Assembly (NCBI GenBank): GCA_949152475.1
Contig: OX424558.1
Span: 31,320,651-31,384,650, forward strand
Direction: 5' to 3'
DNA: 64,000 nucleotides
Source of the DNA: Terebella lapidaria
Taxonomy: Eukaryota; Annelida; Polychaeta; Terebellida; Terebellidae
Part shown: positions 32,601 to 44,075 of the stretch, piece by piece
Position numbering within the stretch: position 1 is the first letter of the stretch
Layout of the letters: the number at the start of each line of letters is the position of its first letter
Notes under the pieces: model-generated
Databases searched by the model: none
The model's input: the letters and a program-made list of their open reading frames with translations, nothing else
Told to the model about the DNA's origin: nothing
Position numbers and translations under genes: made by a program

Positions 32601-35346
32601 AAACTTTGACTATTCCACAGATATATCAGGCATGAATCGATGTGCTAGGTTTGACAAAATAACGTAAATGTTCAAATTATCTAAAAATGTCCCAAAATGG
32701 CGGAGCCGATGGAAATTGGCGTTCCCAGAATGCAAAGCAAATTTTACCACAATCACGCGTATTTTGGAACACAATTTCTGTTCAGCAAGTCGTGCATGCA
32801 TACATGCATATGGGTATCTGAGTGTGGACATTTTTGGCGTTATGAAGTAAACACAGCGATTCGTCTGCGATGCCACGGCTACATTTACCGTAATTTGACG
32901 TATTTTATAACATGACAATTAAGCTGGTGGTCTGTGCTGGATTGCGAAGTCTTTTTATTCTTAACTGGTATTTTAATTTGCCCAGAAACTGAGTAAAGGC
33001 ATGTGTTAGGCTATATCTGATGATATCAGATGCAGATATTCCTCATAGTTTCCAATGTTTTGAGGATATTTTAATGAGATTCCATATCATTTTAGCAGGC
33101 GTATCTGTTCCATTGATCGATTTTAAAATAAATGTTTACTAATTAGTAATATGAATGAAGTAGGCCATGTTGTTCATCTTATAGAATACGGAAATGAATT
33201 GGAATCACAAAGGGGATGAAGTTATGGCTTCTTCTTTTCTTTTTTTTTTTTTGGGGGGGGGGGGGGGGGGCGGGTAACGTTGTGTAAGATAATTCAGCTG
33301 TCGTGGTGCTGAAGATGTGCTCAAGCTCTAATGTCGTCTTCCGCAGTTTGCTGCATTTTCTTGTTTCTTATTTCTGCAATGTGACGTGGCTGCACAGCCA
33401 ACTGTATGAAATCATCATTCAGTATCAAGTTACCTTCGGTCCCAGTGTCTAACCTGACAGGCAACAAACTCTCATTCACAATTAGGGGTGTGAAGCATTT
33501 CAGTGTTACAACATTACAATTCACATCACCATGCTTATTCACTGTACACTCATTTGCATCATCGTAATGTACATCATCATTTCACATGATGTACATTCTC
33601 ATTTCACACGATGTACATTCTCAGTACATTCTCAGTCTCACACGAACGAAGTCTGGTCACTTTCATCATCTTGCTGATCTTGAACTCTTTGATCAAGTTG
33701 TACCTTCTTCCATAGCGCACAGTCTCGACGTGGTTTAATCCCCCACAAGTCACATGTTTTTTATGGTGGGGCATCTCCCAAAGTGATGTGTATCTCGAGA
33801 CCAGTTGCGGGCTGCCGGTTGCTGTTGATCACTTGATCTGGCACTGGATCTTTCTTGTTGGACCACGATTTGCTGTGGCTGTCGTGGCCGCTGTACACTT
33901 GCAGGTTTCGATACTTTGATTTGTCGCCTATGGTCCCTTGACCCAACATTGATACCGCCTTGTTCGTTGGGATGAACACCCACTGGCTGATTGTTGAAAG
34001 CTTTCATTTGACTTTGGGTAATTTCGTTGACACGGCAAATTTTTACAATTTTTTTCAAAGTCAAGTCAGCTTCTCACAGTAACAGCTCTCTTACTTGGTT
34101 AGAGACACGATCTGGTCATAAGAATCACATATTGCAGATCTTTACTTTCAAACGTAAATCAGTCACGAACGGATCACCATGTTTTTGTCCACGGCAGCGG
34201 AAAATATACCGCTCATACACCTTAATTTTTTTGGGCGAGTAATATTATTCAAACCTTTGAATCAATGTGTCATATTCCTCAATTTGTGCTTGAGTCAGAT
34301 TGAGTCAGGTGTTGGAAATGTTGATGTCCCCATGGCCGACAATCGAAAGAATGGTGTCCCAGGAACAAAGTAGAACGAGTATTAACTAATCAGTGGCAGC
34401 ATTGGTGAAAGGCAACATTTGACCTGTGGAATGTGTAAAACAGTCATAAGAAACAGTCAAAAAATAGAATAATATATGTGAAAACTCAACCAAATGTCAC
34501 CCAGTATTAATTTGAGTGTGCTAATTGACTTCCTTGACATTGGAAACATATGGTTACACATCAAAATCATGTTAATAGCATGCATAGAAGATATGGTGAT
34601 TTGAGTCGATCAGAGTGGATCAGACTTTCTTCTACTATGAGATACTTCAACCAAAAGTCATCCAGTATTAATTTGGGTGTGCTAATTGAATTCCTTGACC
34701 TTGGAAACATATGATTAGACATCAAAATCATGTTAATAGCAGGCATAGAAGATTATATATGGTGATTTGAGGAATTACGAAAAGTCGATGGTGGCCATCT
34801 TGGATTTAAGTCGATCAAACTATCTTCCACTATGATATACTTCAACCAAATGTCATCCAGTATTAATTTGGGTGTGCTAATTGAATTCTTTGACCTTGGC
34901 AACATATGGTTAGACATCAAAATCATGTTAATAGCATGTTTAGAAGATTATATATGGTGATTTGGGGATTTTGGAAAAGATCGATGGTGGCCATCTTGGA
35001 TTTACGTTGATTAGACATTCTTCCACTATGATAACTCAACCAAATCCCATCCAGTATCAATTTAATTGTGCCGATTGAATTCCTTGACCTTGAAAACATA
35101 TGTGCAGATATCAAAAACATGTTGATAGCATGCATAGAAGATTAGATACAGTGATTTGGTGATTTACGGAATGTCTCTGGTGGCCATCTTGGATTTACGT
35201 CGATTTGACCTTCTTCCACTCTGTTGAATTGAGTAGATTCTTGATATGTTGTTGATGACATATTTCGCCATCAAATATTATATGAATCATTACTATTGCA
35301 ATTTATTTGAGGTTGAGCCCTTTTTTGACCTAATTTCCGTAGACTA
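29695..35346. mobile_element. 5.65-kb element with long terminal inverted repeats made of ~190-370 bp subrepeats
   Basis: The left end TAGTCTAGGGAA (29,695) and right end TTTCCGTAGACTA (35,346) are complements, and ATA flanks both sides (29,692-29,694; 35,347-35,349), a possible 3-bp target duplication. The arms extend roughly 0.9 kb each. Shared phrases: GGTTCAACCTCAAA, AGAATCTACTC, then repeated units with TAAATCCAAGATGGCC and GAAATCACCATAT (about 29,840, 30,215 left; 34,800, 34,990, 35,185 right, inverted). The satellite resumes immediately outside both ends. The interior holds the Gypsy fossil. No transposase was recognised. Confidence 0.7.
30690..34400 (-). mobile_element. Ty3/Gypsy LTR retrotransposon fossil (broken)
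   Basis: Old, broken copy on the minus strand, read from high to low coordinates: end of gag near its zinc-knuckle region (about 34,060-33,750), aspartic protease (about 33,540-32,160), reverse transcriptase with a YMDD-like centre (about 31,930-31,300), and the integrase C-terminal end with the polyprotein tail (about 31,260-30,690). Much of RNase H and integrase is missing. LTRs were not recognised. There are many breaks, at least ten by rough count, so it is long dead. It lies within the 29,695-35,346 element. Confidence 0.75.
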
Positions 35347-36640
35347 ATAGGCCTATTATCGCATTTCTGTACAATATTAATTAACAATCGTCAGTTTTAT
35401 CGGCATGTGTAATACATCATGTTCAAGGAAAGAAGCTGACCTTACATATGAAACAACAAAAATATGAGGTCTCCGTTAGAATTGTTGCGCTAATTGGCAT
35501 TTTTACTCGACGAAATCTGACACATAACGATTGAGAGGAAATAAACGGAGGTATATATCGCATTTCTGTACAATATTAATTAACAATTGTCAGTTTTATC
35601 GGCATGTGTGATACAGCATGTTGAAGGGAAGAAGCTATCCTTACATATGAAACCAAAAAAATATGGTGTCACCGTTAGAATTGTTGCGCTATTGGCATTT
35701 TTATTCGCCGGAATCTGACATGTTATGATTTAGGGGAACGTATATATCGCAATTTCGTACAATACTACTAAACAATCGTCAGTTTTATCGGCATGTGTAA
35801 TACATCATGTTGAAAGATAGAAGCTACCCTTACAAATGAAACTCCAAAAATATGGGGTCACCGTTAGATTGTTGCGCTAATTGGCATTTTTTACATGCCG
35901 GAATCTACGATTTACGGGAAATAGGCTACATCGCACTACCTGCGTGACGATTGTCAGTTTTATCTGCATGTGTAATATACCATTTTGAACGTAAACAGCT
36001 ACCCTTACATATAAAAATAAAAATAAAAAAGAATGATCACCGTTAAAACTGTTGTGCTAATTGTCATTTTTACTTACCGGAATTTACGATTTGGGAAAAA
36101 TACAAGTATATCGAACTTCTGTACTTGCAATATTACCTATAACGTCAGTTTTATCGGCATGTGTAATAGGCCCCTACATCATTTTGAAGGTAAAAAGCTA
36201 CCTTTACATATTAGACAAAAAAATCAGTTTCACCTTTAGAATTTTTGCGCTAATTGGCATTTTTTACTTGCCTGAATCTACGGTTTATAGGAAATACATC
36301 GCACTTCTATACAATATTACCTGACGATTGTCAATTTTATCCACATGTGTAATATACCATTTTGAACGTAAACAGCTACCCTTACATATAAAACAAAAAA
36401 GAATGACCACCGCTAAAACGGTTGTGCTGTCATTTTTACTTATCGGAATTTACTATTATGGGAGAAATACAAGTATATCGCACTTCTATACATGCAATAA
36501 TACCTAACAATCGTCAGTTTTATCGGCATGTATAATACATCATTTTGAAGGTAAAAAGCTACCCTTACACTTGCCGGAATTTTATGGGAAATTCAAGTAG
36601 GCCCATATCGCACTTCTGTACAGTATTACCTATAATACTA
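35347..36640 (+). repeat. ~190 bp satellite, right part of array
   Basis: About seven further units in the same orientation (phrase at about 35,390, 35,586, 35,775, 35,956, 36,145, 36,331, 36,511), progressively more diverged and shorter to the right. Continues the array cut at 29,694. Confidence 0.88.
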
Positions 36641-37300
36641 TCGTAAAATCATATCGTAAAATCTACATATCGTAAATTCATATCGTAAAATTCACAAAAG
36701 TCTTACAAGAAGACCCAATCAAAGATCATCACCTGCTGGGAAGAACTGAGAAAAGGCAACATCTCCGCGAAGGATTTCCTCAAGAATTGTTTGACTGTCA
36801 ACGGACCCTGCATTCCTCTACTTTAATTACTGTACATTTTTATATGATATGTTTGTTTTTAAAGTTCCTCTGTTGCATACGGATAGGCCCTAATGAAAAT
36901 AAATGATGCCGATGTATGAATTTGCTTTCATGCGTTTTGTGCCAAATAATAAAAGTATGTCTACAGTAGAACACTCGTCTTCTGAAGTGAATCTAATCAT
37001 TCACATATTATATTATAAATTCTCTCAAATGACCGCCGACATTGCACGAAAAACAACATTGATATCAATGATTCTCACAGCGTGCATGATCAGTTATCAA
37101 AACTGGAAATAAAGAACACTTAAATTGCGCTTTGTTTGAGCATTTATCAGTTTTACCATTAATTTACCAGCGCCTCTCTTGAATGAGCCTGTCTTGAAAG
37201 AGCGCCGGGGGGGGGGGGGGGGGGGGTGTGGGGGGGGGGGGTGGGGGAGGTGGGGGAAACTTCACTGACAAATAATTGAGCGTCCCAGCGCTTAATCGAG
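36641..37300. other. Low-complexity and G-rich DNA, no gene
   Basis: ATATCGTAAAATC repeats at 36,645-36,690, then AT-rich DNA, then a nearly uninterrupted G tract at about 37,206-37,255. A 46-codon plus-strand frame ending at about 36,825 (EELRKGNISAKDFLKNCLTV) looks protein-like but has no recognised family. Confidence 0.4.
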
Positions 37301-37309
37301 CCATTACGA

Positions 37310-37695
37310 TATTATATAAATACAACACTGTATGTATATTGGTACAGCGGATTATTCTCCGAGAGAAATACTAATGGTAATGTCTCACAAAGGGAATATT
37401 CCGCTGTGCCAAAATGCACACAGGTATGTATTTATTTTACTATACCGAATATCTGTTCTGATATAATGTCATTGACGGAAAATCGATTGTCAATCTCTAT
37501 AAGCAACATGTGAACAATGCAACATCCGAAGGCTGCCGGTTATAGTATATCAAAATTACCATCCGGTCAGTATATAGTTTACTGTCTCGACATTGCGGGC
37601 GGCTCCAGCAGAGCAAATTATTTCATTGCAATTGACATATCACAGAGCATGATTCTTACAGGAGGTATAGTGATTGCATTTCACAATGCGAAGAG
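37310..37695. repeat. Dispersed repeat with internal hairpin (copy 2)
   Basis: Second copy of the 11,010-11,285 family: TTGGTACAGCGGATTATTC and GGAATATTCCGCTGTGCCAA frame the hairpin, followed by GCCGGTTATAGTATATCAAA and CAGAGCATGATTCTTACA. Confidence 0.6.
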
Positions 37696-37984
37696 ATAAG
37701 AACTCGCCTGAGAACAGAAGTACAGAAGCACAGACGCCACAAGATTTTTCTATTGCGTTATTTCGCGATATTTCGCGAATGCGTTTTCATCATTATGAAT
37801 GTTAATCCGTGTGATAACTCATCATGTTAGTACCATACCGTGTCATCGTCTATTGTTTATGAACGATATCCTCAGAATAGTCAAAGAGAAAAGTCCACTC
37901 TGTCCTCCAGCCCTAAGTTTAGTCTTTCTTAAAGCCTGGACCCGTCCAGAATATTATCTGTAGATCCTTTGTATATGTTCATGC

Positions 37985-38090
37985 AACATTAGCTGTACAT
38001 ATATTCAGATGTATATATTCAGGTAATATTAGCTGTACATATATTCAGATGTACAGCTAATACACACTTTGGAGAAAATCCGGCAGCTAA
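37985..38090. repeat. TTAGCTGTACAT-type repeat split by the Harbinger insertion
   Basis: Three copies of TTAGCTGTACAT or its complement, with TATATTCAGATG between. Matching material resumes right of the Harbinger element at about 43,515-43,715 (TTAGATGTACACG, then TGTACAGCTAATGTTAACAT). Same family as 25,478-26,540. Confidence 0.5.
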
Positions 38091-38099
38091 AGCTACAGT

Positions 38100-38720
38100 C
38101 ACACCGGGACCCCGGATCGCCCCGGATTGTCCCGGACCTAAATCCGGGGTGGTCCGGGAAGTAATCCGTAGCAGTCCTGGACGGTCCGGGAACGTCCTGG
38201 GTGTGTCAGGGTGATCCTGGGCAATCCGGGGAGTGACCCCGGCGTTTTTAAACTGTTTAAAATTGCCGTGATGGTCCGTGATGGTCCGTGGTGAAAAGTC
38301 AGATCGGGCCGAACCGTGTTGGAACCGTAGTTATACCGTGACGGTCCGGGAAGTACCGTGTTGGCACCGTAGTGGCTCCGTGGCAATCCGTAGTCATCTG
38401 GGAAGTATATTCGGTCCTGAAGAACAATACAGACTGCCACGGACCAACACGGACCACCCCGGATGCACTACGAATGTATACGGACTAACAAGGACCACCC
38501 AGGATGCAGTACGAATGTACACGGACTAACAAGGACCACTAAGGATTGTCCCGGTTTATTTCCCGATTGAACCCGACTTGGCACGTTTCAATACGTTTCA
38601 ACACGATCCAGCACCCGGATGAACACGGACCGTCCCGAACCATCCCGTTTCAATACGGTCATGCACGGTGTCAACACGGTGCAACACGAACGTGTACGGA
38701 AGAAGCCGGACTATAACTTC
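38100..38720. repeat. Left subterminal array of the Harbinger element
   Basis: Irregular 13-20 bp units on the theme CCGGGRTGRTCCGTG and its complement, in both orientations. Likely transposase or partner-protein binding region, by analogy with Harbinger subterminal motifs. Confidence 0.65.
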
Positions 38721-38787
38721 AGCACTATAAAAAGGCCATATTTTCAGCAGAAAGTTTCATTACAAAATCAATCAGAGACGAGTCATC

Positions 38788-40128
38788 ATGTCGGAGAAAA
38801 TGACAACTCAGAAACGTCTTCAGCTTATGGATCTCCAACTCAAGTTAATGAAACACCAAAATGAGACCACTATTTTAATGGCGAGAGCCAATAAAATGGC
38901 ACAGAAGAAAAGACAGAAGAAAAACCAAAATCCATTGTTCCAGAAGAAGCCAAAACGCAAGAGGAGATCCTTATGGGTCCGAAATTGGCTACAAAGAAGA
39001 CCCCAGCTCGGACAGTATGCAAGACTCATGAACGAACTTAAACGAGAAGATACCAAGGGCTTCAAAAACTTTCTACGTGTAGATCCCGACTTTTACTACG
39101 AAATCCTGGAAAGGATAGAAGAAAGAATAACTATGCAAGACACCAACTACAGAAAAGCGCTGACACCAGGGCTGAAGCTGGCGATTACGCTGCGCTATTT
39201 GGCATCCGGGGACAATTACCATTCGCTAATGTATGGGTTCAGAGTGGCACACAACACAATCAGCCACGTCATCAGTGAAGTCTGTGAAGCCATCATAGCG
39301 GAGTATGCTTCGGAACAAGTGAAATGTCCCACCACCACAGAGGAATGGAAGAACATCAGCGACAAGTTCTCTGAAAAGTGGAACTTTCATCACTGCCTGG
39401 GAGCACTTGACGGAAAACACATTGCAATTAAGTGTCCAGAGAACAAAGGATCATTGTACTACAATTACAAGGGATTTCCCTTGAATATACTCATGGCTCT
39501 CGTCGACGCGGATTATAAATTTATATGGGTGGATATCGGCAGCCATGGTTCCGCAGGAGATGCCAATGTTTTCAATAATGGAGAACTGAAGGAGGCAATC
39601 AATGCCAATTGCCTGAACTTTCCACCTCCCGACAACCTGCCTAACGATGATCAACCCATGCCATACTTCATTGTTGCCGACGATGCTTTCGCTCTACGTT
39701 CATGGTTGATGAAGCCATATTCCCAGAGACTTATGACCAACGCTCAAAGGATATTCAACTATCGTCTATCGAGAGGAAGAAGAATTGTGGAGAATGCCTT
39801 CGGTATTCTCGCTCATCGATTTAGGTGATTGTTAACGACCATGCAACAGACACCGAAAAACGTCACCTCCATTGTTTTGGCTTGTGTGTGCTTGCACAAT
39901 CTTCTACGTTCTAGAGTACCTGGAGAAGCCAGAGCCATCGCCGATCAGGGGGACTCAGAACATCGTATAATCCCAGGGTTTTGGCGCCAGGACACAGAAC
40001 TCGTCGACGGAACCTCCAGTTTTGCGAACAACACCACTACAGCTGCAGCCAAGAAACAACGTGATTACCTTCGGGAGTACTACAACTCGGAGGCTGGAGC
40101 AGTACCATGGCAGAATGCCATGATATGA
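38788..40128 (+). CDS. Harbinger transposase (DDE_Tnp_4 type), one in-frame stop
   Basis: Cuts and joins the element. The ATG at 38,788 begins a basic N-terminus (KKRQKKNQ... KPKRKRRSLWVRNW, about residues 40-67), then a helix-turn-helix-like region (LKLAITLRYLASGDNYHSLMYGFRVA, 129-154, with NTISHVISEVCEAI following). Catalytic triad: Asp208 in GALDGKH, Asp298 in VADDAF, Glu335 in VENAFGILAHRFR. A TGA at 39,826-39,828 follows HRFR; the same frame resumes at once (LLTTMQQTPKNVTSIVLACVCLHNLL) and runs to the stop at 40,128. Relatives usually have Trp, Cys or another large residue here, so one base change (for example TGG or TGC to TGA) explains it. Otherwise full length. Confidence 0.92.
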
Positions 40129-41451
40129 CTGTTATTATCAACTGTAAACATTGGAAACAATTGGACTGTTATAAAATACAATCTTATTTGTATTTGTGAT
40201 TGATATTGAATCTCAATTGTAAGATGTTTTCAGGACGGTTTCATGAAAGTATATTATAAAAGATAATAGATGTCTTCATTTTACTTCGAAACAAATAAAA
40301 ATGTTTGTTAGCCATTGGTAACTATGTGAGATATTGTTGGTCTATCACAATAAACATTATTGATTAATAACAATCTAAACACAAGGGGTGAGATATTGTT
40401 GGTCACACAGAATAAAAATTTTTGAATAATAACCGAGGAGCAAGAGGCGATATATAACAATACAATATTTTGGCTCGCAATAAATAATTTAGTGCATGAA
40501 ACAATTATTTTAAGGCAATGTGAAATCATTTCTACACAATTACAAGCCTCACCTAATAACAACTGTGCAAGAAATATATTATAAGTTTAGATGAACTAAA
40601 TTGATTGCTAGTTCACACAAAATAATGTAGGAATTTTTTTCATTATCATTAGTATCAATTGCGTGCGAAGGCCTCAATGACGATCAAGCCTGTAGTTCGG
40701 TTTACGGCCAGGTAATCTGGCCCACAGCCACGATATGTGTCATAAACAACGGCCAATTAGAAGGCACGAATTTTTTTTACGTGCGCTGATTGGCTGCTTA
40801 CGATCATGACCAGCAACAAGCAGTGCGGCACACGGGCAAATTTTCCAGACGATCGCGCTTGGGAATAATGTAATTAACAGTGATATCAACGTTTGTTTAG
40901 CCATTTCACACATAGTTTGTCGATAGACCTAGTGTGATGCTTCGGTGGTTAAATAGATAAAAATAAATAAAGAGATAATCACCCTCGCGCTATCATGACA
41001 CCCGGCCATGTAATCTGCTCACCGTGCTCGGCTTTGTGTCTTTATATTTTAGACATTTATACCTTTTACAGCTACATGGATATGTAGATTCGTTATTATT
41101 CGTTAATATTTTGATTCGTTAATTTTTCCCATGTTTTTTCTCCCAATGTTTTAAGATTGGTTGCGTTCTGTTGATTCTACTATTGATTTTGGATTTGTCA
41201 CTTCTGGCATTTTTTTTTTTTGCATTTCAATTATTTATGATGTTTCATTCCCATTGATTTTGGAATTATATATTTCTTTTATTCACCATCAACGTTTTAT
41301 AACAATACATGTTATGACCATGAAAATTAAGTTCCAAAGCCATCATTTTTATTTCACAGAACAAGAAGCAATTGCACACAAATAAAAGTCAAATATGACG
41401 GCAAACAAATTATTGAGTACAGGTGCTTAGTCCCTGATTAGTGTTCTGATT
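40129..41451. other. Intergenic spacer inside the Harbinger element
   Basis: AT-rich, with repeated GTGAGATATTGTTGGTC at 40,325 and 40,387 after the transposase. The two genes converge here. No further frames. Confidence 0.6.
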
Positions 41452-42968
41452 TCAATTGTCCTGAGGTGACACAAGCAGAGACTGAGATATATCCGACAAC
41501 CGCGGCAGAGATCCTGAGGCAGAGCCGAGGTTTGGTGTGCTCTGAGGTCGAACTGGCTGTGGAGTGTTTTGTCCGGCTGTAGGAGAAGCACTGTCCCAAT
41601 GCGTAGCTATCCCTGTATGTGTAGCGGGTCCAGACGGAGGAGGTCCAAGTAATGCTGTGAACGTGTCCTGTGTCTGGAAGTTGTCCGCCCCAGTGGTATG
41701 GACTCGTACAGCGTCTCCGACATAGGGCTGAGGTTGTTGAGGTTGTTGGAAGGGTTGAGGTTGTTGGAAGAACTGAGGAGGTTGAGCAGGTACGAAAGGC
41801 TGTAGGGGAGGAGGCAGACGTCGAGAACGATCGATAGCGCGAAGGGTGAGGTCCAGGGCCTCTCTGTAGTACTCGTGTACTATTCGGTCGTCAATCTGCT
41901 GTCCCAGTTTTCCCAGAAACGACCCGAACTGCGTCATGGCTGTTGCTTGATCGGTGGCCAATAAACGGCTGATTTCCCCCTGAATATTGCCTGCCTCTTC
42001 CTGCTGCCGTCGAAGTAAAGTGGTGAGCGCCGCCTCTTCTTCATCGCTCTTGCTGGTAGGTGCTGGTGCTGGCTGATTCATTTTCCCCTTCCCTTTGCCT
42101 GTCCCCTTCCCCTTCGATGTGCTGGCAGCTAATGGCTCGATGTCGGACGATGGGGTCTGGCTGAGGGCTCGTGGCTCATCTTCTAACTCGGACCCGGATG
42201 GAGGATAAGTGGAGGCACCAGGAGGGGCTGACGACTCAATCTGGGACTTCAACTACAGGTAAAATAGAGACATATTATACCTATCACATTAGAAAGATAT
42301 AAAACATGTCAAGAAATGTATGTCTTTCAATTGGAATGTAGATATACGTATTTCATGAATACTTACACTCATCGCTGTTCGTCCTCGGACACGGGAGATG
42401 TGCTCCTTGAGGAACCCGAAGTTGATATTAAGGAACAGGTCCCTCTCTGTCAACTCGCGAGCCGCCGACCCCGACTTGGAAATTTTTCCGATCCTCGTCC
42501 TCACACTCTCATACCATATTTTGAGGAGAGACACTTCTATGTCGAGGTCACGAGCTTTGTCTTCCCATAGCTTCGTTTTCTTCCCGGTATCCTTGAATGC
42601 TTTGAGAGATTTCGTGTAAATTTCAGGATGCGCCCTCAGCCACTCCCCCATGTCTACCTCCTGGTCGTCAGTGAGCACGATGCCTTTCTTTTTTCTTTTT
42701 TTCGATTGGCCGCTTGCCTCCCCTAACTCCTGTTGTAATTCTTCAGGCTCTGGCTCCTCCTCCTCCGGTCGCTCGTCTTGAGTTTTCTTCGATGTCGTCT
42801 TCTTTTTTTTGCTGCAGGCTTCGTGATGCGTTGTTCAGTGTCGGAGGAGTCGAGGGAGCTTGACGACTCTTTGGCCTCAACAGTCACCTTTTTCTGAGGA
42901 GCCCTTGTTATCTGCCCCACTACTCTCGGAGTACGCAGGGAACTAGCTGTAGTCGTTTTTTTCGGCAT
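41452..42968 (-). CDS. Harbinger partner protein with MADF (Myb/SANT-like) domain, spliced, one frameshift
   Basis: DNA-binding partner usually needed for Harbinger transposase import and target recognition. The ATG at 42,968 gives MPKKTTTAS and a Lys/Ser-rich lead. The frame changes at an A8 run (42,803-42,810 on plus) that is one A short of keeping frame. After it comes an acidic stretch (ERPEEEEPEPEELQQEL), then the MADF domain: DMGEWLRAHPEIYTKSLKAF...LWEDKARDL...KIWYESVRTRIGKI. Exon 1 ends at 42,367 with donor GTAAGT; acceptor CCTGTAG ends at 42,253; the 114-bp intron keeps phase 0. Exon 2 (42,252-41,452, 266 codons) holds a GKGKGKGKM basic linker, a predicted helix (TALLRRQQEEAGNIQGEISRL-like) and a Pro/Gln-rich tail. 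Function from family knowledge. Confidence 0.8.
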
Positions 42969-43059
42969 CTTCAAAGCTTCTCTAATTCGCTGTGTATACA
43001 CGTCTCATTTGAGGTCAGGCAAACAATGGTCATCAACCCCAAAATACGCTTTTTTTTAT

Positions 43060-43470
43060 AACAATCGGCTACGATCGGGACAGTCCGGGGTGATCCGGGG
43101 TTGTCCGTGTTTGTGCCGGGGTGATCCGTCTTTGTGCCGGGATGAACCGGGACGGACCGTGTTATGTCCGGGGTGAAATGGGATGGTCCGTGTTCAATCG
43201 GGGTGATCCGTGATGGTTCGTGGTGATCCGTGTAGGCTCCGGGACCAATCGTACTAACACCGGGGTGGTCTGGGAAGCAATCCGTAGTTATACCGTGTTT
43301 ATCCGGGGTCATCCTTCTTGGTGCCGTGATTATCCGGGGTGGCCTGCGTTTGATTGCCGTCGGACGACCGTTGACTGAAAAAAAACGTCATTTCATCCCG
43401 GATCACCCCGGTTTCAGTTCGTGTTGGTCCGGGAAAGTCCGCCATGATCCGTAGTGGATCCGGGGTTGGT
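43060..43470. repeat. Right subterminal array of the Harbinger element
   Basis: Units such as GGGGTGATCCGTG and CCGGGGTTGTCCGTG in tandem, mirroring 38,100-38,720. Confidence 0.65.
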
Positions 43471-43723
43471 GTGACTCTAGCTTTATATACAATATAGAGA
43501 TAAAACGGCAAGTAAAATATTAGATGTACACGAAAAAAATGATATCTTCAGATATTAGTTGTTGAGAGAATAGTCTTTCACCGCGATTATGTCCTTGAAA
43601 ATGCTTTTTAAAAAAGTGAACCGATAATATCTAACACTTATATTTCTCTAGTAATAGCTATATAAGTATATGTACAGCTAATGTTAACATTAGCTGTACA
43701 GTACAGCTAATATCGCTTTTAGT

Positions 43724-43725
<2 letters not shown>

Positions 43726-43760
<35 letters not shown>
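43726..43760. repeat. (TA)n microsatellite
   Basis: About 17 TA repeats directly left of an AGGTCAAATT-type repeat; the same pairing occurs at 61,655-61,801. Confidence 0.9.
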
Positions 43761-43774
43761 CTACATAAACAGGA

Positions 43775-44075
43775 TTAGGTCAAATTCATGGCATTAAGTC
43801 AAATTCACAGCATTAGGTCAAATTTTCAGTATATCTAAAATATACACACTTTTTTTTATCATTTGGCCAGTGTTGATTAGGCAGCATACTATTTATCTAA
43901 CTACTGTTTTATTCTGTAGCATTAACGTTTACATATCAAGTAGCATATAGAACATAGAAATATAATTTGACTTAATCCCTTTGACCTAATGCCATTTGAC
44001 TTAATGCCATTTCACTCTACTATACAAGTGGCATTATGTCAAATTAGGGCACTAGGTCAAATTATATCGTAATAT
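43775..44075. repeat. GCATTAGGTCAAATT-type inverted repeat element
   Basis: Left side: ATTAGGTCAAATTCATGGC, GCATTAAGTCAAATTCACAG, GCATTAGGTCAAATTTTC. Right side: TTTGACCTAATGCC, TTTGACTTAATGCC and GGCATTATGTCAAATTAG. Possible MITE with repeated ends. A relative lies at 61,655-61,765. Confidence 0.55.

Larger units (their letters stand above)
38091..43482. mobile_element. PIF/Harbinger DNA transposon, nearly complete
   Basis: Terminal inverted repeats AGCTACAGTCACACC (left) and GGTGTGACTCTAGCT (right) match at 14 of 15 positions, flanked by TAA and TTA (the usual Harbinger target is a 3-bp TWA). Two convergent genes: transposase on plus (38,788-40,128) and MADF/Myb-like partner on minus (42,968-41,452). 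GC-rich subterminal arrays occupy 38,100-38,720 and 43,060-43,470. Each gene carries one simple lesion, so the copy is young. Confidence 0.9.

Noticed and set aside
36061-36324. Short hydrophobic frames suggesting a membrane peptide
   Set aside because: Diverged satellite units.
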